Below are positions 1-13,620 of a stretch of DNA of 64,000 bases, piece by piece. The stretch's first letter is position 1; each line of letters begins with the position of its first letter. Made by a program: the position numbers and the translations under genes. The stretch lies in assembly GCA_963675135.1 (NCBI GenBank), contig OY776132.1, positions 65,546,350-65,610,349 of the forward strand, read 5' to 3'. The DNA comes from Galeopsis tetrahit (taxonomy: Eukaryota; Streptophyta; Magnoliopsida; Lamiales; Lamiaceae). The notes under the pieces are model-generated. The model was not told where the DNA came from. It worked only from the letters and a program-made list of their open reading frames with translations, and made no database searches.

Positions 1-730
1 ACAGATGCACTAATGCAGCAGCACCCCAAGAACAAAAATATTTCACAATAAATATATTTAATTAAAACAATTTTTTAAAAATTGCAGATAATAAGTCTGA
101 ATGCAAGTCACCCAAAAAAATTGCGGGTCACCAGCAATACCAATATATTGTTACTATAAGACCAAATTATTATTAATATAAGACCAAAAGTGTACTATTA
201 CATGATAAAAAAATATTTTGAAAAATGCGCTAAAAAAATAAGTGTTCAAAATATTTTTTAACTTATAATATTACACTTTTGACCTTGTAGTGACAATAAT
301 TTGACTTTGTAATAACATAGTTTTGACCCATAATATTTTTGATCTTATAATAGTACTCCATATTTTGACTTTGTAATAACATACAATATTTTACTAATAC
401 AAGACCAAAAATATGTTATTATATAAAGTTAAAAAAAATATTCTGATAAATTCGACCAAAAACTAAGTATTCAAAATATTTTTAAACTTGTAGGATAAAT
501 TTTGATCATGTAGTAAAATTAAAATAATATTTGTAAAACAAAAAAAATATATTTTAATGAAATTTGATCCACATTGACCCATAAATTTTTATCCCAAATT
601 TATCTTAATTATTTATATTTCATACGTAAATTATTTTATTTTAGTTTTTGTGCAGGCCTAGTAGCAAAATGAGAGAATTTAGAAGGACACACCGGAGATA
701 TTTTAGAAAAGAGAATTTATCTCTTGTAAT
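1..730. other. AT-rich flank, no gene
   Basis: Very AT-rich sequence with no convincing coding region on either strand. Short diverged phrases around 'gaccaaaa' and 'caaaatattttt' recur between about 150 and 540, which suggests an old degraded repeat. I cannot assign it to a family. Confidence 0.5.
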
Positions 731-1165
731 TAATTAAAGTATATTGACCAAATCAATGTTAAATTTTAAAATTTTGGAAATAATGCATAATTTTTTTTAA
801 TAATTGTAGAAGAGAGAGTATATTTTAGTTGCAATAATAAGTATTTTCCATTTCTGATAGAGGGTACTCATATCTTTGACTAATTTTAAAAATTAGAGAA
901 ATAAGTCATTCAAAATAATTAATTAAAGTATTGACTAATTATATTTTATGATTTTGAAAATAGTTCATAAATTTGCAAATAATTTAAGGGAAGAGAGAAT
1001 ATATTTTAGTTTCAATAATAAGTATTTTTCATTTTTGATAGAGGGTAATCATATTTTTTTACTAATTTTGAAAATTGTGGAAATAATTTATTGAAAATAA
1101 TTAATTAAAGGATATTAACCAAATCAATGTTAAATCTGAAGATTTTGAAAATAAATAATAACTTT
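731..1165. repeat. AT-rich tandem repeat, period about 185 bp
   Basis: Two full diverged units start at about 731 and 918, and a partial third at about 1101. Each begins with 'ttaattaaag', and the two full units share the phrases 'gagagtatattttagtt' (with small changes), 'caataataagtatttt' and 'gatagagggta'. No coding potential is visible. The period is in the range of plant satellite monomers, but two and a half copies are more consistent with a local duplication. Confidence 0.6.
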
Positions 1166-2220
1166 GACTAATTGCAATAAAAAATGGTAAATTTATTCAG
1201 TATAACATTATAATATTTATTTTCAATTATTTTTCGTATAGTCAATATTTAGTATACACAAATCACCACTTTCAATTTAGAAAATTTATTAAATATTGTA
1301 GACCAACATATTGTAGAATTAATTTGTCTTGACGAACTCAATGTCAAAAAACTAAAATTAAAGAAATAATTATCTATTATTCATTAATAATTAAAAAAAT
1401 GGTGACCAAACAATTCAAATTTAAATATTTTAAATATTGAAGAATAAATTTACAAATGTTATTAAACAGTATTTAAAAATATTGAAAAGAATTAATTTAC
1501 ATATGTACTCATACAAAATTTAAATATTGGAAATTAGTTTACAAATTTTATTAAGAATTTTAGAAAAAAAAATCTCTCTTTTTTTTTGACAATAGAAAAA
1601 ATCTCTTATTTAAATATTGAAAAATATTTATAGTTGCTAGTATTAAATACTGTAGACAAAAAAAATGAACGCATTAAATTGCAAGTTTATTTATTACATT
1701 TTTCTTGTACTTATAGTATATGTTTGCATGTATTCATGAAGAAATTATGTACAATTAAAAATTTAAAATACAGGTACTTAGCCGTACAATTTAACTATTA
1801 GAAATTTGATAACAAATTAAATTGCCGAATACATCATTATTTTTTCAATTATTTTTTTTTTACCATTTATTATACTACGGAGTATATATTATTTTAATAC
1901 AATTATGAATTTGGCAAAGCGCTAGTTGCAATATAAAAATTAAGATTGAGACATTTCCTTAATTTTTTAGTAAGTCTTATGTGAAGTTTTCGTAATCTCT
2001 CCTCTCTAAAGTATATGCTCTTAACATACATAGAATTAACATTTGATTTTTTTTCCAAAAAATAAAAATAAAAATGAAAATATAAATATTTTTGAATTAG
2101 ATTAATTTGGCGGTGGCATGAGAAGGCCACATGTGTCAATTCAGGAAAAGCAAGCTCGTCGGTTATAAGGACTCGTGGAGGCGCAGATGTTATGATGCGT
2201 GGAAGCTGGTTGGGGTACAA
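1166..2220. other. Intergenic, probable distal promoter of the LPA1-like gene
   Basis: AT-rich with no supported gene. Base composition becomes more balanced after about 2100, just before the pyrimidine-rich leader of the downstream gene (cctcctcctcctctcc near 2254), so the promoter of that gene probably lies in the last few hundred bases. I could not pick a convincing TATA box. Confidence 0.4.
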
Positions 2221-2292
2221 ATGGCCAGATTGCCTCGGAAAGCGCTTCGTTTTCCTCCTCCTCCTCTCCGTTTACTGCATCTACTTCGATAA
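2221..2292 (+). promoter_or_regulatory. Possible upstream ORF 1 in the LPA1-like 5' leader
   Basis: A 23-codon ATG-to-TAA frame with a proline/leucine-rich product starts here, 139 bases before the main start codon ends its leader. It matters only if transcription begins upstream of 2221, which cannot be seen from sequence alone. Confidence 0.3.
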
Positions 2293-2408
2293 TCCCTAGA
2301 GAATTTCTCGCTTTAATTAATTTCCTCTTTTAGGTGCATTGCTGTATTTCGAATTCTGCCTTTTGATTCTATTGATTTTAGGTCTTAATTTGTGTGCCTT
2401 TTTCGTGC

Positions 2409-2423
2409 ATGGGGGTGAAATAG
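2409..2423 (+). promoter_or_regulatory. Possible upstream ORF 2 in the LPA1-like 5' leader
   Basis: A minimal ATG GGG GTG AAA TAG frame ends eight bases before the main ATG at 2432. If it lies in the transcript it could lower initiation at the main start or act by reinitiation. The effect is inference; the frame itself is directly visible. Confidence 0.35.
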
Positions 2424-2431
2424 GCGCAACA

Positions 2432-5400
2432 ATGTCGGCAACCGAGGGATTAACGAAGCTGCTGTACGTAGTTGTGGTGGAGGATAAAGACGCCGCTGCC
2501 ACGGAGGGAAATGAGACGCCGTCGTTTCGGTACTCGCGTTCTGTTCTCCAGAGTGCTCTGCAACTCATGGGATGCAAGCCTCGTCATTCCTTTAAGGTCT
2601 CTCCTTCTCCCTATTGCACATGTATCTTGTCATATGCATGCATGGCCTTATTGCCTGTATGCAGATAGTGGCCTTGTTCACGAGATGGAAAATCAGATCG
2701 AATTAATCAATAATGAGTTTGAGATCTATGTTTCTGAATTTCCATTATACTCTTTATATATATGCAATTAACTTTGTAGATGTGTTTTGTTTACCTGGTT
2801 TAGTTGAATAGATTCGTTTAGTAATTTACAGGATATAGGTAATTGTTAATTGCATGTGATTCCAAACAGAGTAAAAAATTATTGCCTGATGGAATCTGAT
2901 AAATTTTGGTTTCTGGCTCTTTTTTATCAATACTTCCAAGAATTTGTTTGTAGTTATTAGCATAATTGGTAATTAGAATTACTGTTGATAGCTTATAATC
3001 TTTGGAATTTTGTCCAATCAAGCTATGTAGCATGTGCTTGTAGAATGATTTTTTATTTCTGAATCAAGATACTGAATTGCAACGAACATATTAAATTGTG
3101 GTGAATAATTTCTTTGGGCATCTTGAATTTTGTTTTCAGTGATTTGTATGTTCCTTTATTGTTGTCTTTTTGCAGCTTATCAGTTATCAGCAATTCCTTT
3201 CTGATATTGCGTCTAAACATTCTACTTTCCACAGATTAGCAAAAGGGTATTTGAGGTGATAAGACAGGAAAGTGGAGTGGAGAAGTTAGCCTCTTCACAA
3301 GAAGATGTTAAAGCGTATCAGAGCAGTCAGAAGGAAAACTACGTTGATTCCTGCTTGGACAGAGCAGATAATGATAATTTATCTTTAGAGGAAGCTAAGA
3401 GAAAGACCATGCCTTTTGAATTGTACAAAAGACGCACCACGGTTGTTGTTAAAAGAAAGTTTTTTCTTGATGTTGTTTGTGAAGCTCTCTCCGAATACAA
3501 GTATGTAGTCCCATATCAAATGGCTGACTTGGTCCTAGCTTGCAGGTACAATTGCATTCCAAGCCCATGTAGAAAGAACTACATTACTTCATTGTGCACA
3601 TGATATGATATTTTCCTGAGAAAGCTTCTCTTCACACTGAATAACGTAGTCTTATCCAATCTGTTGTTTTTCTGTCATTCATATTCCATTCCACCTATAT
3701 TTTTAAATTTTAGATACTGAGTTTAATTTGCCAAATGATCTGGTAAGTGTATATCTTGTTTTGCAACGTGTGTCTCAGGCAGTTCATAAATATAGCCGTG
3801 AAATTTAACATAGCCTAAGCTGAGGTTCATGGGGCTTTGTTTAAATGACTTAGTATGGCATGTGGAGTTTTTTTTTTTGCTTTTGCTTTTTGCTTTCCTC
3901 TGTTTCTTCAATGAAATTATGGAGAATGCTGGGTGGATATAATGGATTCAGGAATTATGACATGTAATTACGATTACTTTTCCTCTAGATAGTATGCTTG
4001 TGACTTGTCCTTGACTTTGGGTTGGGGACTTGGGGTGGGGTGGGGTAGTTTTATCAGCTATCGTTTTCATGATGCTAGCATGAATATCTTTTAAGGAGGT
4101 GAATACGATCGAGTTGATCACCAGAAATTAAATGGAGATCTGATTATGACATTTCATTTGTTTTTTTCTAATGATCTGATTTTATATGGACTTTTATAAT
4201 CTTTTTCCGCAAAAATAGCTCACCTGATAACACAGTTAAAAAATGTAAAATCTGCATGGTCAGATAGTTGAAAGGAAAACTAAAGTTCCTGGTTGATGAG
4301 GAAATGTGATTATTTTAACCATTCTGTTTTAGGCATACTGAAATATGATCTAATATTGTTAGGTCTGTAGTTTGAGGAAAGCAAGTACATTTGGACATAG
4401 TTTTTTGGGAACAAGTTCTTTCCCACAAGACAGTTCAACATTCATTAATTATGATCATTTTGTTTTGCAGATGCAAGTAAAAAGTTATGTAGGTTTTTTG
4501 AAAAAACAAAAATCTCTGTTCGTCTACACTTAAAATGCACTCTTGTTTGTGTGTGGGTTTTAAGGAATATTGATAGTTTATGTAAAAAGTAGATGTATAA
4601 AGTAAATAGTGAAGGGTGTATTAGTGTATTAGGAGAATAAATATTTCCATTTATAGTGCATATTAAGTGTGGACAGCCAAAAAAAAAAAGGAAAGAGTGC
4701 ATATTAAGAGCGCAAAGCTCTGGCTTTAAACGGGACCCCCGCAAGTGGGCGGTGGGATTGGTCCCCTCGGATTAGTCGGTCCTTGGACCGGATACCGTGG
4801 CATCAAAAATAAAAGTGTGTACGGAGGGAGTATGGATTTAGGTTGGTCGTAAAGTTACTTGTAGGTGCAATTTGTGACTGAGAATTTGAATCATTGGCTT
4901 CTCACTCAAAAAGTAGTGATGTTCCATAACTGGATTTGTAGTTTTCAGCCTGCTACATTCTATGGGAATCCAATAGTATATCAGTTTTAAGCAGAAGCTG
5001 CAGAATAAATCAATCTACTTAGGAGTTCAGGTCAAACATTATTTTCATTGAAATTTTTGTAATCCTTGAGAAATAATCAGCCTTTGAGTATCATGTTCCC
5101 TTGCCAATTTTCATATAATTTCAGTCCTTCAATTATCATTATTCCTGGTCCATTGTTACACAGTCCGTGCTTTGGTTATCATGTTTTCTTCTCAATTCTG
5201 TCCAGATACTAATTTTACATTGTTAGTTTACATAAACATTCTTATCAGATGTTATTTAATCCACTTATCTAAGTTAAGAAATTTACTGATGAAATCTAAA
5301 GTCAATAGATGTTATTTCCTGTATTTAGATTCTTACCCACGTTTGATTTGTAACTTGCTCAGGACAGACCTTATTATATATGCTCGTTCAGGGACGTAGT

Positions 5401-8400
5401 TGAATTCTCACTTGAACTGATTGCTGAACATAGTGATAGTTTTGGGTGATTTGTGTGTTTGAAGTATGACCTTTTCAATAACTTTCATGAGCTTAGCTAA
5501 GATTTATGTCTGCTCTTTCAGAATCCGTGAGAAAAAGGAATCTGTAACAGTATTACTCTGTGGCACAAGTGGCTGTGGAAAATCTACGTTGTCTTCTTTG
5601 CTGGTTGGTTTTTGTTCCCATGATCTCATCTGTTTATTTTTTATTATGGTGTCATCAATTCCCATTCAGAGATGGGCTTAGGCAAGTTTATCATGTTAAT
5701 GTTGTCACAGTTATCTGCTCATCATATTGTTAATAAATAAATCTGACCTCATTGGATTTGAAAAGGAGATTTAAGCTTCCATTAAAAATGGTACATAATC
5801 TGACGTGCAATATGAATGAATTCTATTCGTATTTCTACGAGTTGAGGTTCACTGTGATATGTAATATCAAGATTTTTATTATTTTTCGAGATTTAGTTTC
5901 TATGTCTAACTATGTCTTGCTTCAATTCATGCATGTCTGTGGTTATGGAATTAATGGGTATTGCTTTTTTGTACCTGTAACATTTGACTATTCAACATGT
6001 TTAAAATCGAAGTTAGTGGTTTAGTACTTGTTAACATAGTAATGGAAACCTGCCTATGCATGGAAAGTTCTACACAATTTATTACACTACTTTCGACTGA
6101 TTTACTGTAAAAGACGTTTGATAGACAACCTGTGATTCTTTATAATAGGCAAGTGAAGAAGACTTGAGGTGGCAATTTATTTTTCATTATTGAGTTAATT
6201 ATTTCCGTTAGTATTTTTTAAGTGTTATTTGGTTTACTTAAGAAGCGGGCTTTGTGCATGGGCCTTTCTTGAAAACACATTTATCCAGGGAATAATTCTA
6301 ACCTAGGGAATCTGTCGAGATATTATTTTGATATTGCAGCCATGAGGCTTGTCGCAGAGAACTTGTCCTCTGGGGCCTCTCTGAGGAATTGTTCTTAGTT
6401 TCTTTACGTTTTGTTCATTGCCTATATCTTCACTCTATCAATCTTCATGGTATTAATGAGGTAAAAATGGGTCAATTTTACTTACTTCTTGTTGCAGGGT
6501 AGCAGATTGGGCATTACAACTATTGTATCCACTGATTCAATTCGTCATATGATGAGAAGCTTCGTCGATGAGAAGGAAAACCCGTTACTTTGGGCTTCAA
6601 CTTATCATGCCGGGGAATATTTGGATCCATCAGCTGTTGCACAAGCCAAGGCCAAAAGAAAAGCAAAGAAATTTGCCCGTCATTCTACTGCCTCACTGTC
6701 TATGCATGACATATCTAGTGACAACGGAACTGGAAAATCAGAGGGAAACAGTACCACCAGTGATATCATTAAACCAAAGCAGATGGCAGTAGAAGGATTT
6801 AAAGCACAAAGTGAGATGGTAATTGACAGCCTTGACAGGCTGATAACAGCATGGGAAGAAAGAAAAGAATCGGTGGTGGTGGAGGGTGTTCACTTAAGTC
6901 TCAATTTTGTGGTAATAATTCAAGCTATAATAATGCTACTCTGAGATACTTAATTGTGAAAGTGTTGGGTGCATGCCTGGTTTGGATTTATCACAAATCC
7001 TATATTTTATGCAGATGGGGCTCATGAAGAAACATCCTTCAATCATACCGTTCATGGTTTATATTTCTAACGAGGAGAAGCACTTGGAAAGATTTGCTGT
7101 TCGTGCAAAGTACATGACCCTTGATCCTGCTAAAAACAAATACGTTAAATACATACGTAACATCCGTACAATCCAAGAATATCTCTGTAACCAAGCAGAT
7201 AAACATTTGGTGCCCAAAGTTAACAACACCAATGTTGATAAAAGTGTAGCAGTCATCCATGCAACAGTCTTCAGCTGTCTAAGAAGGCGTGAAACAGGAG
7301 AGCAGCTTTATGATCCAGTCGCACGCACAGTTGATACTGTTCATGAGGAATACAGGAATCAATGTATTGCCAATTCATTGAGTTCCAAGGGAATGTTTCA
7401 GTTGATTCAAAGGAAAGGCTCGAGTAGACAGTTGATGGTACTTATGAATAATGATGGTTCTGTGGCTAAGGCATGGCCCGTTAACATAACATATGATAGC
7501 GGAAAGACCATCATGGGCCATCCACCAAAGAATGGAATGGGATCACCTATGTATGGGCCATTGCAGATAGGTAAAGCAGAACCTGTCAATTTGCAGTTTG
7601 GCCACTTTGGTATTAGTGCGTGGCCCAGTGACATGGGGGGCACAAGTCGTGCAAGCAGTGTCGATGAGTCAAGAGGGGAGTTGACTGATAATTGTAGTCG
7701 ATGCGTTTCATCCTGCTGCAGCTCACCGAGGGCACTTTCCAAGGAGGTATGTCCGTTTGTTTCATTATGACTGATTACTAGTGTTGCTGAAATTGGTATC
7801 AATAAAAAGTCGAAAGGATTGAATGCAATTGGAATTTTGAACTATCTCTTCCAGAATAGATGTTAACAACATTTTCTGTATAATAAACAATTTTCGATCC
7901 TATGACTTTTCCCCTGAACTTAGCGGTCCGTCAACTCAGTCCCTTTTACACATTTTCCCCCTGGCCTTGTATTAGGCAAACCTTGTATTAAATGTTTCAG
8001 CTAAATATATTTGATATTAATAGTTTAAGTTCTGATAATTATAGTTTGTTATAATTAAAACACTTCTATTAGGCCTATCTATTCATAATAAATAGTCTAC
8101 CCGTGGTAAAGTTTCTTTTACTTGATATGAAAATACTAATTTCCTTTTTATGATTTTTGTTATAAACATATAGTTGCATGGGAATGTTTAGTTGTGATTG
8201 TTTATGGTATTCATTACAAGATAAAGCCCTAGGTAATGCAAGTATATAATCAGTAAATGAATTGGTGTTTTATAACTTAACTAACAAACAAACCGAACCT
8301 TTAATCCCAAATAATTAGGGTAGGCTACATGAACCAATAATAGAATCACGTTGTGTTGCGTGCAAGAATTAATCGTCACAGTGTGCTTTTCTCTTTAATT

Positions 8401-10017
8401 AAATGAATATAAAATGCCATATTTAAGTATAGTCAACAGACAATGCTGCACTTTCTGGAAATTAAAGACTGTTCACAGCTGCACTGCATTTCCTATGTGA
8501 ATGAGTTGCATATTTGTTGTTTTCTGTTTATGCATGGATTTATGTTCCTTTTTTTCTTTTCTTTTATATCATCTTTATTTGCCAGATTAGTTCGGAATAC
8601 TTGCACTAAATGCAATCTCTTATATTTCTCATACATATTAGTCATTGTGCACCGGCTTAATTTTTATTTGAGATTTAAATATAATTTACCCCTGAACTAG
8701 TCTGTAATAGCAAGACTGTAGTTGTATCTATTTTTATATCCACTGCAACATCAACACTTTAACGGAAAAAGTTAATGGATAAGCTATAATAGGTGCTGGG
8801 GAAGTGATAGATTTCAAGTATAGGGATAAGTTGTAATATTCTATACTTCAATGGATAAACTTTGCTTCACCATTGGGTTTGTGCCTCCTCAGTTTTGGCA
8901 CATCAATATGGTGATGTTATTAGATTAATAGAATAATGAGAAATTATGTTATTGTTTATAAGATGATGATTAGAAGATACAAATATATGCATAGTTATTG
9001 GGATGCATGTATATTTGGACTGATGTAATGAAAGAATGAGATAGATAAAAGTCAGAACACTATTTTGGATTAATTGATAATTCATTTTGGGGAACTTTTA
9101 GAGGAACTGAACAAACATTCCCCTTATTTACACTTAAGAAACTTACCATTACAACATGTAGAAGAAGATGCTTTAATGGAAAATATTATAGTCTATAGCT
9201 TCTAGCAGTTGTTATGGAAGATTGTGATTCTTGTAATTCTGGTGTAGTCATCTTACTTTGCTTTCTTTTGACATCGTCTTTCATTTTTCCAGCACATGGA
9301 AACATCTTCTGCACATGGGAGTGATGATGAAGAGGCTGATGAGTATCCCGATGAGGTGGACAGTGATGAGGATCATAGTGATGGACAGAAACACCTCCAT
9401 GAAGAGGTAACGAGATATATGTCTTGATATTTGAATCTATGTGCTAAGTTGATGATTAGTTTTCAGAGGAGAGGAGCTTTCCTTTTGGCACAATATAATT
9501 TGGATGCTATTATTGTTCAATGAAAATTACTAATGTTGGTGCTTATTGTGCAATTTCTCAGTCATTTGTGCATTGAGATTCATGGTAATTAGGACATTAT
9601 TTTTGGACTACTTGTCTCTCATGGCAATTAATTTTTCAGCTGGAAGGATCTGTGGATGAGGAATCAACCAAATCGGATGAGGAGTACGATGATCTTGCAA
9701 TGCTGGATTTTCCAGAGAGCGGGTATATGTCTGATGAGGATGCAAGCTTCTTTAGAGCGCAGCTGAATGCAATGCTGTCCGGCTCAGGAGACCCGTCAAC
9801 TAAAAACGGCAATAATGGAGATAAGTACCAACGGAACCTTGATCTTTTCCTGCAAAAGGATAAGGAAACTTTGTCCAAGTGCTCGTTTCCATCACTCGTC
9901 AAAGGTAAAAGCGTAAAAGTAGCAACACCTTCTGGGATTTGTAAATTAAGGAAACGTTCTCTAAGCAATCCTGCCTTTGGGAAGCATGGGTCACTCATGG
10001 ACGTTCCAATCCAGTAA
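2432..10017 (+). CDS. LPA1: P-loop NTPase, LPA1-type (2-phosphoglycerate kinase-related)
   Basis: Seven coding exons: 2432-2596, 3235-3545, 5522-5603, 6498-6911, 7015-7746, 9293-9406 and 9640-10017. All introns are GT/AG and the phases agree, giving 2196 bases and 731 residues, close to the length of known plant LPA1 homologues. Residues 1-55 hold the conserved N-terminal block with LLYVVVVED and [13 protein letters not shown]. Residues 173-181 are the Walker A loop GTSGCGKST, split across exons 3 and 4 from the conserved [20 protein letters not shown] block. Exon 5 carries [20 protein letters not shown] and the C-terminal [13 protein letters not shown] motif. Exons 6-7 are acidic. In rice, loss of the family member causes low seed phytic acid; the domain resembles archaeal 2-phosphoglycerate kinase, but the plant reaction is not firmly established. 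The ATG at 2432 was chosen by homology of the N-terminus; TAA is at 10015-10017. Confidence 0.93.
4514..4830. mobile_element. Stowaway-like MITE in intron 2, interrupted
   Basis: The right end reads 'acggagggag' followed by TA, the typical Stowaway terminus and target duplication. The left end 'ctctgttcgtctacacttaaaatgc' is a worn copy of the inverse, matching 'gcatattaag...tgtgtacggaggg' on the right. It is non-coding, lies within the second intron of the LPA1-like gene, and is split near its right end by a retroposon. Confidence 0.6.
4709..4815 (+). mobile_element. SINE-like retroposon or LINE 3' tail nested in the MITE
   Basis: About 107 bases with a GC-rich body containing a short hairpin (ggtccttggacc) and ending in an A-rich tail 'caaaaataaaa'. 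It splits the expected MITE terminus: 'attaag' precedes it and 'aaaag' plus 'tgtgtacggaggg' follow, so removal restores a normal Stowaway end. The flanking duplication is imperfect. The family assignment is from general resemblance only. Confidence 0.45.
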
Positions 10018-12834
10018 AGTGTTGCAACTTCGGTGTTAGTTCTCTATTTCTTTATGGTGTTGAAATTTGTTTCTCATGTTAGCTTCTTGTTTCCCTTCAG
10101 TGGCTTGGCTTACCATGGTAATTGAAACAAGTAGCATCCTTGTCCTGCGTAGAAGCTTCATTTCTGTAAATAGGCTTGAGTCTCATTTCATGTGCAGTAG
10201 AAGGAGCAAGTTAAAATTGTTGTAGAACTATGTGTTCCTGGAGGTCACAAATTAATTGTTGTAAGGTTCCTCAAAATGTTTGCACTATCGTCTTTCTCGG
10301 GTATTCCAATCTCGGTAGAAAAGTCGAGATAGAAGGAGTAGATAAACATGAAATAGTTTGTGCTTTGCACCATAATTAGTTGGTTACCTACAGTCTAGGT
10401 GCATGTTCATAGTTGCCTGATGTGAATCGTTGAAGAGGATTTCATCCATCTTTTTTTTTTTTTCTGTTTCCCATGATAAAACAAAAGTAATGGTTGCTTG
10501 GAATTTTCGTAAATTGGAAAATGGAAGGGAGGGCGTTATAGTAGGTGGTGTTGATCGAATTAAATGAGTATGTAATGACTAGTTTAAAGAAGTGTCCTAT
10601 ACAACAAAATTAATCACTTTGATCTCTCTACTTAAATGCCATCTTATAATTTTGATTAACAATTAAGTCTGCAAAAGTTGCAGTAAAAAGAGACATCTTA
10701 TAATTTTGATTAACCTAACATGTATTGCAGAAGAAATTTAATTAAAACAACATTGAAGAAACATTTACTGCCTGGATGACCCATAAGTCCATAACAGCAC
10801 ATGCAAGTATGCAACAATTCGGTTAAATCATGCAGTTTGATACCCAAGGCAGTTTAGTATTAGAAATTTAGAATGCTGCTGCATCATTGAGGTTTGTTTC
10901 TTATTAAATTAGAGCGAGGTAACATGAATTCGATCCATATAAGCAAAGGATTGATTTGGTGTGAGGTGAATAGAATTTGATATGCCATAAACTTGGAAAG
11001 GTTTATTGATCATGAGACATTGAGAATAGCTAGGTAGGATGTTTTTAGAACATGCATGATTGAGGCAGGGGGAATTCCAGATTATATATAGTTTCAAATC
11101 TAAATTAGTTAATTCCATGATGTTGTGTTTGATTACATTACATTACATTACAGCTTCCACATTCCCACTTGAGAAAAGTCTAAATTCGTTGGATTAAACG
11201 TCGACTAGTCCACAACAGGGGGGTTAAAAGACAAAAATGCCCCTCAATGTGGGTAAAGCATATGAGGTCGTTAAGAAAGAATGTGAGCTGGAGGATCAAA
11301 TAAGAATATGATCATATGTATGTAGGAGTAGTACACATGTAATGTATGCATTTTTTTTGTTTTTGTTAATTAATTTCGTGTACGTATAATTAATAAAAAA
11401 TGGTCCTAGCTATAGCTATATATGTATATATATAGTTGAAACATTGAAAGCATATGATAGCAGTCCAGTCCTTTTATCTAGGACCACCCATTTAAAGGCG
11501 ATCGAGCCATATCACATTGCTTACAAATACTCTCTTTTCTGACTTTACCCAATGCTATTCACGAGGGTTTAATTTGTTTTCAGTATTAATGTCTTAACAA
11601 TGTACATTTATTAAAAAATATATAGACTCTGCCCTCAGTTAATTGTAAAAAACACCAGTTTTAATTAACTGTATATAAAGTGCCAATCTAATTTCCTACA
11701 CACCATCCTTTCATTATTGGGACTTTTTTCATCATTTACATATATGCATGTGATGTGTGTGGCGAGAAAATTACTTGTGTGTAGGAAGGATCAAAAACAC
11801 CACATTTGTTGTCTGTGGGGCCCACTCTCCATTACTTAATGCGCGTATCGTACGGATACTTCTATAGGGCCCGGGGTGGGGTCCATCTGATGTACCATTG
11901 TAAAAGCAACTTCTCATATCGTGGTGGAAACAACCATTGCCAATTGGTAGGGAGGTGATTTTTTTAAAGGGTTACAGCTTACCAGATTAATAAACCAGGG
12001 TAATACATAAAGTTGTGTAGAATCTTCAAACCACGTCGGAGACAAACAAGAATTTATTTTCAGTACGAGACAACACTCCAACCAAGATATTTTCATGCTA
12101 AAAAATTAAGATAAAATGAAAGATCGACAAAGATCCACAAAAAAATCTAAAGACCATCAAGTATAAGTAGAAATCGACGAAAATAAGTATCAAGAAACTG
12201 GAGCTACGATGGCTGTCAATGGTGTGGTTGTGTCTTATAAAGGAAAATTTCCAAGGGATAACGCACTAGAAGCTCTAAATAATTTCTTTCTTAAGTAGAA
12301 AGGTTTTGTGGTTAGAGAGGGAAAATTAAAACACCTAATAATCTCACTTCCGCTTTCATTTTTGTACATTCATGATTCATGCATGACATAATGAGAAATT
12401 ATAAATTGCAAACAACAATTTTAAAAAATTATTTTTCATTCATCCCAATTAACTTCAAAATGAATAAAATAATACGGAGTAGTATATATATATATAATCA
12501 AAGCTATCTTCGCATTTTCCAACATTAAGTTATATACTCCTAGTTATGAAGGATTATAAAGGAGTAAAAGAGTGAAGTTGATTGATTAAAATTGAGCCAA
12601 CTCATTGATTGTCTACAATTATCACAAAAGTGGATTTGACTCTTGTACAATCCCATGTGATATTTCGTGATGATCTACAATTATCTCCTCAAATTAATTC
12701 ATACTACTCCAATCTGCAAGGATATATATAATTGCCAGAAGATATTTTATCAGTTTACCATTAGGGAAATATTCTACTCCAGTATTAATCAAATGTTGTC
12801 CATAATTAAAAATATTAAACCTGAAGAAAATTCA
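10018..12834. other. 3' UTR of the LPA1-like gene, then gene-free DNA
   Basis: The first ~300 bases are probably the 3' untranslated region of the upstream gene. Beyond that I see no coding region, RNA gene or clear transposon. Around 11.8 kb there is a short GC-richer patch with 'ggggcccactctcc', 'gggcccggggtgggg' and similar phrases, which resembles a regulatory patch but has no recognisable gene next to it. Confidence 0.4.
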
Positions 12835-12836
12835 TA

Positions 12837-12979
12837 CTCCCTCCGTCCCGTAATAAGCTTCCCACTTTTTTTGGGTGTTTAGATTAAGGAATATGATGTG
12901 ATTGAGAGAGAAAAAATAATTTGTAAAAAATGGACGTTCAAAAAAGGAAAATGAGAAACTTATAGTGAGACGGAGGGAG
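12837..12979. mobile_element. Stowaway MITE (Tc1/mariner-derived)
   Basis: 143 bases bounded by 'ctccctccgtcccgtaataag' and its inverse 'cttatagtgagacggagggag', with TA at 12835-12836 and 12980-12981 as target duplication. No coding capacity. This is the standard form of non-autonomous mariner elements in plants. Confidence 0.9.
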
Positions 12980-12981
12980 TA

Positions 12982-13620
12982 TTAACGAAAAGACAGAACA
13001 CTTAATTGTCAGATATATAGTCTTCTTTTATTCCATTTGTGGTCACTTAATTATATACTGTAATTAATTTACAAATTATTAAATTAAAGAGCTTGAACTA
13101 CTGTCTGAAAAGCAGTGTGCAGGATCATAAACAAGTGAAATGCACGAATTCATTATTTCTTCCACATGCAATAGTTGTATATATATATATATTACGTGAT
13201 TAACGTGAATGCTATTTGTTGCTAGTTAATTTCAAGGATCAAAAAAAATATTTTCAGAAAACGGGATATATAAAAAGATACATATGTATATTAGTCAATT
13301 ACTAATTAATTAAAAGTAAGAAATGTTCAGACTAGTACAATTATTTTTAGGGAATACTCAATGCGTTTGCATTATTGAAAAAAAAAAAAAAAAGGAACAT
13401 ACCCGATGTACTGTAATGACAAAAGTTAAATGCAAAAGAAAATCGAGTCTTGCAACTAGATACTCCATATGCCTTTAAATTTTACATTGTGTCATTTCAA
13501 ATAGTATTCTTTTTAAAATTTATATACGTTCTTTTTTAAGTTGTAATTCTACATTTATTTATAATTATCGTACTTATATTTGTTGTATATTTATATATTT
13601 ACATAATATAATATAGAGAG
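12982..13620. other. AT-rich intergenic DNA
   Basis: No coding region is supported. It contains a (TA)n stretch near 13178 and an A-run near 13380. A worn 'tactccatatgcc' at about 13462 could be the edge of another old MITE, but no partner end is convincing. Confidence 0.4.

Noticed and set aside
1903..2220. 105-codon frame on the minus strand before the LPA1-like gene
   Set aside because: Low-complexity AT-rich product rich in Tyr/Phe/Lys, no family resemblance, overlaps the likely promoter.
2317..2577. Minus-strand frame across LPA1 exon 1
   Set aside because: Antisense shadow of a well-supported exon.
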